NCBI GenBank assembly: GCA_020851655.1 | Contig: JADZCI010000289.1 | Span: forward strand, 1-32,448 | Source of the DNA: Bryobacterales bacterium | GTDB lineage: Bacteria > Acidobacteriota > Terriglobia > Bryobacterales > Bryobacteraceae | Direction: 5' to 3' | Length of the DNA stretch: 32,448 nt | Part shown: positions 26,386-32,448 of the stretch, piece by piece | How positions within the stretch are numbered: the first letter of the stretch is position 1 | Layout: every line of letters begins with the position of its first letter | Translations under genes and position numbers: made by a program | The notes under the pieces: model-generated | Databases searched by the model: none | Seen by the model: the letters and a program-made list of their open reading frames with translations, nothing else | What the model was told of the DNA's origin: nothing

Positions 26386-27522
26386 TCATATTGGACTGAT
26401 CAAACCACGCAGGTCGTCCGGCTTGACGATCAGCGCGCGCTCTCGCGTGTCGCCGCTGTCAGGCTTCAGCGCGGCACTGGCCGTGAAAACAAGGTCGAGC
26501 GCGCTTGCCGAGCCTTCGAACTCCGCCTGGAAATGGTACTCTCCCGGCGCCGGACACGCGAGCGGCCCGAGGCTGACGCCGCCGGCGCGGGCTGACAGCG
26601 TAATGGGACCCGTCCCGGCAAACACAGCCTCGGGCAGGACGAAGGGCAGGGAAATGGCATAACGCCGCGCCCCGATTCCTTCGACCCGCAGCGCAAACCT
26701 CGCTTCCGTCCAGCGCCACACGTGCTCCTCCAACTCGTGCCAGCCTTCCCGCAACAGGATCAACGGATGCGAGTCGAAATACGCGCTCCGCAACAGGCAG
26801 AAAGCCCGCTGGTCGTTTTCCGCATGAACAGGGTCGGAGTCGCAGTCCGGATTGACCAGGATGAAGTCGAGCACCTGCCACCCGGTGCGCGCCAGAATCT
26901 GCCGCAAACCCCTCTCGGAGAAGATCCAGTAATTGGTGTCATCGGCGTTCAAATCGTCCGGACCGACCAGATAGGCCAGCGGATACCGTTCGATGGACAC
27001 CAGATGGTCCGGCGTCAGGCGCGCCACCCGCGTGCTCAGAAAACAATACCTGGCTTGGTGCGCAACCCGTTCCAGCACGAAGTACGGATTCTTCAGATGG
27101 TAGAGCGCGCCCAGGAAAAACGCCGTCGAGTAGTGCGGGCCAGGCAAGCGAAACTGCGCGTCCAGGTCGCGTTCATAGACTTCGACGCCCGAACGGAGCG
27201 CGCGCCGGAGCGCCTTTGCGCCTTGCATGAAGTTGCGGTTGGTCATGGGCCAGTCGGCCGCATGCACCCGGCAGCCCACGGTTTCGAGGAAATAGGCCAG
27301 GTCACCGTCGCCGCAGCAGAGATCGAGAACCGGACCCGCGCCCAGCATTGGACGCAGGTCGCGGCGCGAAGCGCTGAGCAGCTTTTCGAGATGCAGCAGG
27401 TTCGCCAGCGAGTCGTAGGGGTACCACGGGAAGTCCGCGGCCAAGCCAGCCTTAGTTCCGGCCAGCTTGTCGCGAAATTGAAGACCTTGCCGGGCGAGCG
27501 CCGAAATATCACCCGGCATCAT
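26386..27522 (-). CDS. SAM-dependent methyltransferase with C-terminal beta-rich module (copy 2)
   Basis: Paralogue of the methyltransferase at 24746-25879, 378 aa. It shares the N-terminal DFPWYPYDS, motif I VLDLCCGDGDLAYFLE, VHAADWPMTNRNFMQG, YHLKNPYFVLE, NYWIFSERGLRQIL and the C-terminal module with EGWHELEEHVWRWTEARF ending in RERALIVKPDDLR. The motifs line up along the whole length, so the pair is a full-gene duplication that has diverged. The ATG overlaps the nagA stop by 4 nt (ATGA); a second ATG follows at once. Substrate unknown; the nagA neighbour makes a glycan-linked role thinkable but unproven. Confidence 0.85.
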   Translation of the reverse strand: MMPGDISALARQGLQFRDKLAGTKAGLAADFPWYPYDSLANLLHLEKLLSASRRDLRPMLGAGPVLDLCCGDGDLAYFLETVGCRVHAADWPMTNRNFMQGAKALRRALRSGVEVYERDLDAQFRLPGPHYSTAFFLGALYHLKNPYFVLERVAHQARYCFLSTRVARLTPDHLVSIERYPLAYLVGPDDLNADDTNYWIFSERGLRQILARTGWQVLDFILVNPDCDSDPVHAENDQRAFCLLRSAYFDSHPLILLREGWHELEEHVWRWTEARFALRVEGIGARRYAISLPFVLPEAVFAGTGPITLSARAGGVSLGPLACPAPGEYHFQAEFEGSASALDLVFTASAALKPDSGDTRERALIVKPDDLRGLISPI

Positions 27523-28664
27523 GCCGGGTAGACCAGCTCACCCGCAAGCCATGTCCGCAGCACTCGAATCGATTGGGATTCCGAATCGTAAGAGAATTCG
27601 ACGACATCGCCGCGTTCGCCGCGTTCCAGTCCGCGCAGCCGGCCAGCCACACGCGCAACCCGCGCCGGATTCCGCGTCGCCGTAGTCAGCGCCTCGGGCA
27701 GCGTCAGCCCGGCCAGCCGCATCAGGTTTTCAACTCCGCGGTCCATGCGCAGCGACGAGCCGGCCAGCTTGTCCCCGCCGCGTAACGTCACCCGCGCATC
27801 AGGATGGAGTTGCACCTCCACCTCACCCAGCATGTACGGCCCCGGTTCACATTCAGCGGGCATGACGGCGTCGGTGATCAGCACCGAGCGTTCAACGCCC
27901 TTGGCCCGTAGCGCAACTTTGAGGAAGGCGGCGCCAAGATGGATTCCATCGACGATGAGCGAAGCGGCCAGGCGGTCCTCGGCCATCTGCTCCCAGATGT
28001 AATTCGGGTGCCGCTGTAGCTCGCGATGGGCGCCGTTTCCAAGGTGCGTGGACAGCGTGGCGCCCGCCGACACGGCGTCACGAATCTGCCCAGCCGTCGC
28101 ATTGGTGTGCCCGATGCTGACTACAACGCCTTGGCGGACCAGCGCCTCGATGTACCGGTTTGTCCCCGGCCACTCCGGCGACACCGTCACCAGCCGCACG
28201 TTGCCCCGCGCCGCCTCCTGCCAGCGCTGGTACTCGTCTATGTCGGGCGGACGCACCCAACGCCGCGGGTGAGCCCCCCGGGGTCCATCATCCGGACAGA
28301 TGTGTGGACCCTCTACATGGAAAGCTTCCATGGCATGGCCGTGCGCGAGCGACTCGCGGGCTTGCGCCAGGTTTTGCAAGGCGCCCGCCATATCGGCGGG
28401 GCTCCCGGTAATCACCGTCGGCAGGATTCGCGTAGTCCCGGTCGCAAAGACCTTCTTCAAGGACGCTTCAATCGCTTCATGCGGCGCCACGGGCGAGTTG
28501 TAGTCCACTCCGGCGAATCCATTGATCTGTATGTCAACAAATCCGGGCGCCAGCACCGTAGCCGGGGTCTCGGCGCCAATCGAGGGCTCGACGCGGTCAA
28601 TCTGTACGCCGAAGTCTATTTCAACGCCAGCCCGGCGCTGCGGATCAAATCCAAAACATTTCAT
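27519..28664 (-). CDS. nagA: N-acetylglucosamine-6-phosphate deacetylase NagA
   Basis: Cytosolic amidohydrolase-fold enzyme converting GlcNAc-6-phosphate to glucosamine-6-phosphate in amino-sugar and cell-wall recycling; 381 aa, normal length. It shows PGFVDIQINGFAGVDYN near residue 40, the metal-ligand segment AFHVEGPHI, IGHTNAT, STHLGNGAH, the substrate loop VDGIHLG, and the catalytic Asp in LITDAVMPAE. The ATG has only a weak AGAAG. No nagB or GlcNAc transporter is adjacent; the SIS protein at 2129-3175 could supply a NagB-II-like step, which is speculation. First gene of the nagA-methyltransferase-CoA-binding-methyltransferase operon. Confidence 0.95.
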   Translation of the reverse strand: MKCFGFDPQRRAGVEIDFGVQIDRVEPSIGAETPATVLAPGFVDIQINGFAGVDYNSPVAPHEAIEASLKKVFATGTTRILPTVITGSPADMAGALQNLAQARESLAHGHAMEAFHVEGPHICPDDGPRGAHPRRWVRPPDIDEYQRWQEAARGNVRLVTVSPEWPGTNRYIEALVRQGVVVSIGHTNATAGQIRDAVSAGATLSTHLGNGAHRELQRHPNYIWEQMAEDRLAASLIVDGIHLGAAFLKVALRAKGVERSVLITDAVMPAECEPGPYMLGEVEVQLHPDARVTLRGGDKLAGSSLRMDRGVENLMRLAGLTLPEALTTATRNPARVARVAGRLRGLERGERGDVVEFSYDSESQSIRVLRTWLAGELVYPA

Positions 28665-28818
28665 ATCGCTTCTGGTTTTTGCACAAGTTTGTCACACGGG
28701 CTCCCCGCCAACTGCCTGAAAACGGAAAACATAAAGCTGTCAAAAACAGGCGCCAACATGACGTCCGGCTATGGCGCGCCCGGCAAACCGCACGGTAGAG
28801 TCTCAAACATATGCGGTT

Positions 28819-28879
28819 CCGCCGGCTTGCTCGGCAATAAAAATCTCGGGGGAGGTTGACATTGGGAGCAAGCCGGCGG
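28819..28879. repeat. 14-bp perfect inverted repeat in the ilvE-nagA gap
   Basis: CCGCCGGCTTGCTC (28819-28832) and GAGCAAGCCGGCGG (28866-28879) are exact reverse complements, separated by 33 nt. On plus the right arm is soon followed by a T-rich stretch (CTTTTTTCTT). On minus, in the direction of ilvE, it begins 37 nt after the ilvE stop and is preceded by an A run. It could be an ilvE 3' hairpin, a terminator or a regulator-binding pair. The rest of the 251-nt gap (28665-28915) shows no gene; a TTGACA on minus at 28743-28738 lacks a good -10. Confidence 0.6.
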
Positions 28880-28915
28880 GCCAAACTTTTTTCTTGCTGC
28901 TCCACAGCGTCTTCT

Positions 28916-29851
28916 CTAGCGCGTCGCCACGGGTTGTTGTATCGGCGTCAACCAGCCGAACCGGTCGGCGACGCGTCCCTCAACGATTTCGAAGAAGGCC
29001 GCTTGCAACCGCTCGGTGATGGGCCCCCGCCGCCCGGAGCCGACCTCGATGCGATCAACCGACCGGACCGGCGTGATCTCCGCCGCCGTCCCCGTAAAGA
29101 ACACCTCATCGGCGACATACAGCATCTCCCGCGGAATCGCGGTTTCAACCAGCGGCAGCCCAAGCTCGCGGGCGAGGGTGATCACGCTGTCGCGCGTGAT
29201 TCCGGGCAGAACGCTCGAAGCAAGCGGGGGCGTGTGTATGATGCCGCCGCGGATCACGAAAATGTTCTCGCCCGAGCCCTCGCTGATGGCGCCCTTGTCG
29301 TCGAGGGCGATGCCTTCGGCGTATCCGTTGACGTGCGCCTCCAGGCGAATCAACTGCGAATTCATGTAATTGGCGCCCGCCTTGGCCAGCGCGGGCAGGG
29401 TATTGGGGGCCAGCCGCGTCCAACTGGAGATGCACACATCCACCCCCTGAGCCAGCGCTTCATCACCCAGGTACTTTCCCCACTCCCAACACGCCAGGTA
29501 AACCTCGGTGGGGTTGTTCGTAGGCAGGACTCCGACTCCGCCGTAGCCGCGCAACACGATGGGGCGGATATAGCAGGACCGAAGCTGGTTGACGCGGACC
29601 AGTTCGATCATCGCCTCGTGTAATTCCTCGGCGGTAAAGCGCATGGGAATCCGGTAAACCTTCGCCGAGTCAAAGAGGCGGCGCGTGTGTTCCTTCAGGC
29701 GGAAGGCCGCCGGGCCATTGGCCGTTTCGTAGCAGCGAATCCCTTCAAACACCGAACTTCCATAACTCACAACGTGGGCGAGAACATGTATGTGCGCCTC
29801 ATCCCATGCAATGAACTTGCCGTTGTGCCATATTTTTTCAGTAGGCGTCAT
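28916..29851 (-). CDS. ilvE: Branched-chain amino acid aminotransferase IlvE
   Basis: PLP fold-type IV transaminase exchanging the amino group between glutamate and the 2-oxoacids of valine, leucine and isoleucine; 311 aa, full length. Family segments are [20 protein letters not shown] near the N-terminus, [17 protein letters not shown], the PLP-lysine region [36 protein letters not shown] and [14 protein letters not shown]. The ATG has no SD; TACAAT lies 9 nt upstream. It is divergent from the M48 protease gene across 80 nt that also hold a GC palindrome. Confidence 0.95.
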   Translation of the reverse strand: MTPTEKIWHNGKFIAWDEAHIHVLAHVVSYGSSVFEGIRCYETANGPAAFRLKEHTRRLFDSAKVYRIPMRFTAEELHEAMIELVRVNQLRSCYIRPIVLRGYGGVGVLPTNNPTEVYLACWEWGKYLGDEALAQGVDVCISSWTRLAPNTLPALAKAGANYMNSQLIRLEAHVNGYAEGIALDDKGAISEGSGENIFVIRGGIIHTPPLASSVLPGITRDSVITLARELGLPLVETAIPREMLYVADEVFFTGTAAEITPVRSVDRIEVGSGRRGPITERLQAAFFEIVEGRVADRFGWLTPIQQPVATR

Positions 29852-29860
29852 GATCTACAT

Positions 29861-29866
29861 ATTGTA
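29861..29866 (-). promoter_or_regulatory. Candidate -10 box of a leaderless ilvE transcript
   Basis: TACAAT on minus, 9 nt before the ilvE ATG, with no SD in the gap and no clear -35. Same arrangement as before lipA and the Gfo/Idh gene. Confidence 0.45.
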
Positions 29867-29872
29867 ACTTTC

Positions 29873-29886
29873 CCGGGCCGGCCCGG
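29873..29886. promoter_or_regulatory. GC palindrome in the ilvE-M48 divergent promoter region
   Basis: CCGGGCCGGCCCGG is a perfect 14-bp palindrome lying 6 bp from the ilvE -10 box, within the ilvE promoter spacer, and 45 bp before the M48 ATG. A dimeric regulator site is possible, but GC-rich palindromes also arise by chance in this genome. Confidence 0.35.
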
Positions 29887-29931
29887 AAGTCGGTATGAGC
29901 GCGTTACAACAAAGAGAGGGAGGGGAGTCAC

Positions 29932-31302
29932 ATGCTGAACAGGCGCATCACACTGGCGGCGCTGGCGCTCATGCTGGCCGGCGGAATCGCCTCGGCGCAG
30001 AAACAAAAGAAGATTCCTGTCGCGCCCGACGCCGGGCCAAAGGAACAAGACATCCAGCTTGGCCAGAAGCTGGCGCAACAGGTCGAGCAGCAGATGTATG
30101 TCGTTCCGAACAAGGAATTGACCGATTACATCAACCGCGTGGGCAAGCGCCTGGTGGCCACCGGAATGTTGGATACGGACTTCCCCTACAGCTTCAAAGT
30201 GGTGCAGGAAAAGAGCCTGAACGCCTTCGCGCTGCCAGGCGGCCCGATGTTTGTCCATACCGGCCTGATTGCCGCGGCCGAGAACGAAGCGCAACTGGCC
30301 GGAGTCCTGGCGCACGAGTTGTCGCACGTCTCGCTGCGCCATGGCATTGCCAACTCGAGCAAGCAGCAAACAGCCGCCGGCATCGGACAAGTCGCCGGCG
30401 CCGTGCTCGGCGGCCTGCTCGGCGGCGGTCTGGGGCAGTTGGCGCAAGCCGGCGCGGCCATGGCGGGGCAGAGCTTCGCAATGAAATACTCGCGCAGCGC
30501 CGAAGCCGACGCCGACCTGCTGGGCGCCTACACAATGGCCAAGGCGGGCTACAACCCACTAGAACTCGGCCGTTTCTTTGAAAAGCTGGAAGCCGAAGCG
30601 GGCGGCGATCCCGGAAAAGTCGCGGAGTTTTTCTCCTCACACCCGAATCCCGGCAATCGAACCAAGATGATCGAAGAGCAAATGCGGTTCATGACGCCGG
30701 GTCCCTACACCACTCAGATGGGCAACCTGGCGGCGATGAAGAAGATCGTAGCCTCTCTGCCGCCTTCCCCAAAGGCGAAAGAAGGGCCGCGAGCAACCCT
30801 TGCGCCGGCCGGCGGCGCCATGCCGGCTTCATTCCCTACATCCCGGAACATGACGGCTCTGACCACCCCGTCGTTTTCGATCAGCCACCCGGACAACTGG
30901 CAGCCGGCTAAGAGCCAGCAGGGCGGCTTGACGATCACCCCGGAAGGAGGCCTTGTCGAGGGCGGAATCGGCGCGGGCATGATGATGGGCGGGTTTGCCC
31001 CGCGCCGCGCCCGCGACTTGCGCGGCGCGACCGAAGAACTGGTCCAGGGATTCGTGCAAAACGGACAAATGACGGTGACGCAGCAAGCCCAACAGATTGA
31101 GGTCGATGGGCAGCCGGCCATTATGGTTCATCTGAGCGGTCCATCCCCGTATCAGAATCAGCGTGAGAAAGACGTCCTCATCACCTTGCCGCTACGGGGA
31201 CAAGTCCTGTATATGGTGTTTGTGGCGCCCGAGTCGCGCTTCGGCGAACTGGAACCGATGTTCAAGGAGATGGTCCGGAGCTTCCGGGCTGCTCGCCGGT
31301 AG
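29932..31302 (+). CDS. Secreted M48 family zinc metalloprotease
   Basis: Periplasmic or lipid-free exported peptidase of the M48C (BepA/LoiP-like) group; 456 aa with a signal peptide (about residues 1-22, cleavage after ASA). The zinc motif is HELSH at about 126-130, with the third ligand in SRSAEADADLLG. SHPNPGNRTKMIEEQM follows. From about residue 300 a C-terminal domain (SFSISHPDNWQP, then VLITLPLRGQVLYMVF) looks like the PsbP/Mog1-type fold seen in Acidobacteriota proteases. Likely role in envelope protein quality control. GGGAGGGGAG precedes the ATG by about 5 nt. The stop shares one base with the GTG start of the HAD gene. Confidence 0.93.
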   Translation: MLNRRITLAALALMLAGGIASAQKQKKIPVAPDAGPKEQDIQLGQKLAQQVEQQMYVVPNKELTDYINRVGKRLVATGMLDTDFPYSFKVVQEKSLNAFALPGGPMFVHTGLIAAAENEAQLAGVLAHELSHVSLRHGIANSSKQQTAAGIGQVAGAVLGGLLGGGLGQLAQAGAAMAGQSFAMKYSRSAEADADLLGAYTMAKAGYNPLELGRFFEKLEAEAGGDPGKVAEFFSSHPNPGNRTKMIEEQMRFMTPGPYTTQMGNLAAMKKIVASLPPSPKAKEGPRATLAPAGGAMPASFPTSRNMTALTTPSFSISHPDNWQPAKSQQGGLTITPEGGLVEGGIGAGMMMGGFAPRRARDLRGATEELVQGFVQNGQMTVTQQAQQIEVDGQPAIMVHLSGPSPYQNQREKDVLITLPLRGQVLYMVFVAPESRFGELEPMFKEMVRSFRAARR

Positions 31303-31904
31303 TGGGGAAGTACGACGCCGTCTTCTTCGACTTCGACGGAGTGCTGGCCGACACCGAGCCCATTCACTTTGCATGCTGGCGCGACATCCTGGCCAGGGTC
31401 GGCCTCGACCTGACGTGGGAGCGCTACGAGCGCGAGTGCATCGGCATGAGCGACCGCTCTATGCTGGAGGCGCTTGCGCCCATGCGCGATCCTCCCGCAA
31501 CACTTGATGAATTATGGCCTTTGTATCCGGAAAAAAAACGGTTATTCCGCCAGCGCAGCCGCCGTTCGAAGCTGGTCGACGCCCGTATCCCGGAGGCTAT
31601 CCGGCATTCTTCGTTGAGCTTCGCCGTGGTGACTTCAAGTGGCCGTTCAGAGGTGGAGCCGTTGCTCGACATCAGCGCCGTCCTGCCGCTCCTTAAAGCG
31701 GTTGTGTATGGAGACGACGTCAAGCGGCTGAAGCCAGACCCGGAACCTTACCTGCTTGCGGCGCGAAGGACAGGCGCCAAGCGGCCCGTCGTGTTCGAGG
31801 ATTCGGCCGCGGGCATCGCCAGCGGCCGCGCCGCCGGGTTCGATGTTATCGAGGTGAAAAAGCCCGCGGACGTTCCAGGGTTGCTGGCTGAAGTGCTGTC
31901 GTAG
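31302..31904 (+). CDS. HAD superfamily phosphatase (beta-phosphoglucomutase-like)
   Basis: Cytosolic HAD subfamily IA hydrolase, 200 aa. Motif I FFDFDGVLADTEP (about residues 8-20) holds the nucleophile Asp and the acid/base Asp; motif II is the Ser/Thr in VVTSSG; motif III the Lys in LKPDPEPYL; motif IV VFEDSAAGI. The alpha-helical cap is compact, so a small phosphate ester such as a sugar phosphate is likely. The GTG start overlaps the M48 stop by one base (TAGTG) with no good SD, so translation probably depends on re-initiation after the protease. Confidence 0.9.
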   Translation: MGKYDAVFFDFDGVLADTEPIHFACWRDILARVGLDLTWERYERECIGMSDRSMLEALAPMRDPPATLDELWPLYPEKKRLFRQRSRRSKLVDARIPEAIRHSSLSFAVVTSSGRSEVEPLLDISAVLPLLKAVVYGDDVKRLKPDPEPYLLAARRTGAKRPVVFEDSAAGIASGRAAGFDVIEVKKPADVPGLLAEVLS

Positions 31905-32032
31905 GCCGTCTCCGATTGTGGCGCAGCCTGGATGGACGGCGCTAGTAAACCTGGCCGCGTCGTCGATGCGGTTGTGCCGTGTGGGGAGCCCCTGGGGGCG
32001 GATGGGCGGGTCCGGGCGGGGGAAGGAATGTG

Positions 32033-32056
32033 CGCGCGGGGAGCGCGCCCCGCGCG
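32033..32056. terminator. Strong GC hairpin between the HAD gene and the coiled-coil gene
   Basis: CGCGCGGGG (32033-32041) pairs with CCCCGCGCG (32048-32056) over 9 bp with a 6-nt loop, in the convergent gap 31905-32088. No T tract follows. Otherwise this gap holds only G-rich sequence and no gene. Confidence 0.4.
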
Positions 32057-32088
32057 GGTGGTGGCCGCGCGGGCGTGCCGGATGGCGG

Positions 32089-32286
32089 TTAGCCGGAGCG
32101 CTGTTCGAGTTTGCGGAGGCGCGCTTCGAAGCGTTCCATGTCCAGTTCCAGGGCGTGGATGGCGTCGCGGTGGCTGCGCTGGCGGGCTTCGTTGGGTGAA
32201 GCCCATGCGTGGAAAGCGGTGAGGATCTTGGTTTCGAGGGCTTCGAGTTGCGCCTCGATCCAGCGTTTATCGTCGTCGTCGAGCAT
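32089..32286 (-). CDS. Small coiled-coil protein (65 aa)
   Basis: Unrecognised. The 65-residue product starts MLDDDDKRWIEAQLEALETK and continues as amphipathic, Glu/Arg-rich helix with heptad-like hydrophobic spacing (IHALELDMERFEARLRKLEQ), so probably an alpha-helical, self-associating or partner-binding protein. GGAAGG lies 6 nt before the ATG. It follows the truncated upstream CDS by 36 nt and probably shares its mRNA. Confidence 0.6.
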   Translation of the reverse strand: MLDDDDKRWIEAQLEALETKILTAFHAWASPNEARQRSHRDAIHALELDMERFEARLRKLEQRSG

Positions 32287-32322
32287 TGCGTTTCCTTCCT
32301 GGCGGCTGTGCCGGGCTGCTGT

Positions 32323-32448
32323 TCAGCCGGCTGGCCGGAGCTTGCGGAGCTCGTCGAGGATGGCCTGGACGGTCACCTCGTAGCGGTCGAGGCGCTTTTC
32401 GTGCGCGCCGGCCGTGCCGCTGAGGTCGCGGGCGGTGTCGCGGAGGGC
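32323..32448 (-). CDS. C-terminal end of a helical protein, cut by the window edge
   Basis: The last 41 codons of a gene entering from the right edge, ending in TGA at 32323-32325. The visible end (HEKRLDRYEVTVQAILDEL followed by RKLRPAG) is charged and helical, coiled-coil-like, similar in style to the small protein downstream. The frame is chosen because it gives an amphipathic helix and a stop just before the next gene's SD. Function unknown. Confidence 0.5.
   Translation of the reverse strand, partial: ALRDTARDLSGTAGAHEKRLDRYEVTVQAILDELRKLRPAG

Noticed and set aside
28856-28861. TTGACA resembling a -35 box on plus
   Set aside because: No -10 hexamer at 16-18 nt and no plus-strand gene follows.
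28645-28905. 86-codon minus-strand frame in the ilvE-nagA gap
   Set aside because: Overlaps the nagA start and the inverted repeat, Cys/Arg-rich with no motif or SD.

Overview
The window is a GC-rich, gene-dense bacterial segment. Gene content and style suggest an Acidobacteriota member of the Solibacter/Bryobacter type: a Tad pilus locus with a GT-C-like membrane protein, a secreted ADP-ribosylglycohydrolase-family protein, a fused formiminotransferase-cyclodeaminase, an M48 protease with a C-terminal PsbP/Mog1-like tail, and a SYLF protein. This is an inference from protein families; no rRNA or marker gene is present to prove it. I see no tRNA, rRNA, CRISPR array, IS element or phage module.

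Region 1 (3-10179, all minus strand) is a nine-gene run with tiny gaps or overlaps. Transcription starts near 10180 and goes: secreted ADP-ribosylglycohydrolase-like protein, hutU, hutI, formiminotransferase-cyclodeaminase, Gfo/Idh/MocA oxidoreductase, SIS-domain sugar isomerase-like protein, lipA, metallo-beta-lactamase-fold hydrolase, small membrane protein. HutU, HutI and FTCD together take urocanate to glutamate plus one-carbon-loaded folate; hutH is not in the window. Internal TANNNT boxes in front of the Gfo/Idh gene and lipA suggest the run is also read from internal promoters.

Region 2 (10354-22603) starts with a secreted SYLF protein and holds a Tad/Flp pilus island in three transcription blocks. 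The flp pilin and tadZ/cpaE are on minus. A plus-strand operon reads GT-C-like membrane protein, cpaB, cpaC, cpaF, tadB, tadC. Two TadE-like pseudopilins and a vWA-containing TadG are on minus. A 30-residue membrane micro-ORF lies between tadC and tadG. The prepilin peptidase and TadD are absent from the window.

Region 3 (22785-28664) holds a Tat-type dienelactone hydrolase, a DUF1175/YfaT-like protein and a gamma-glutamylcyclotransferase-like protein that diverge from a 20-bp gap. A minus-strand operon follows: nagA, methyltransferase, CoA-binding protein, methyltransferase. The two methyltransferases are paralogues sharing an unusual C-terminal module.

Region 4 (28916-32448) holds ilvE, a divergent M48 metalloprotease translationally coupled to a HAD phosphatase, and, at the right edge, a small coiled-coil protein downstream of a truncated CDS.

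A recurring feature is a -10-like TANNNT hexamer 7-9 nt from the start codon of genes that lack a Shine-Dalgarno sequence (lipA, Gfo/Idh, DUF1175, GGCT, ilvE and perhaps the CoA-binding gene). This suggests widespread leaderless transcription. Most other genes carry clear AGGAG-type ribosome binding sites. Apart from the hairpins and boxes listed, the intergenic gaps are short and show nothing else I can support.
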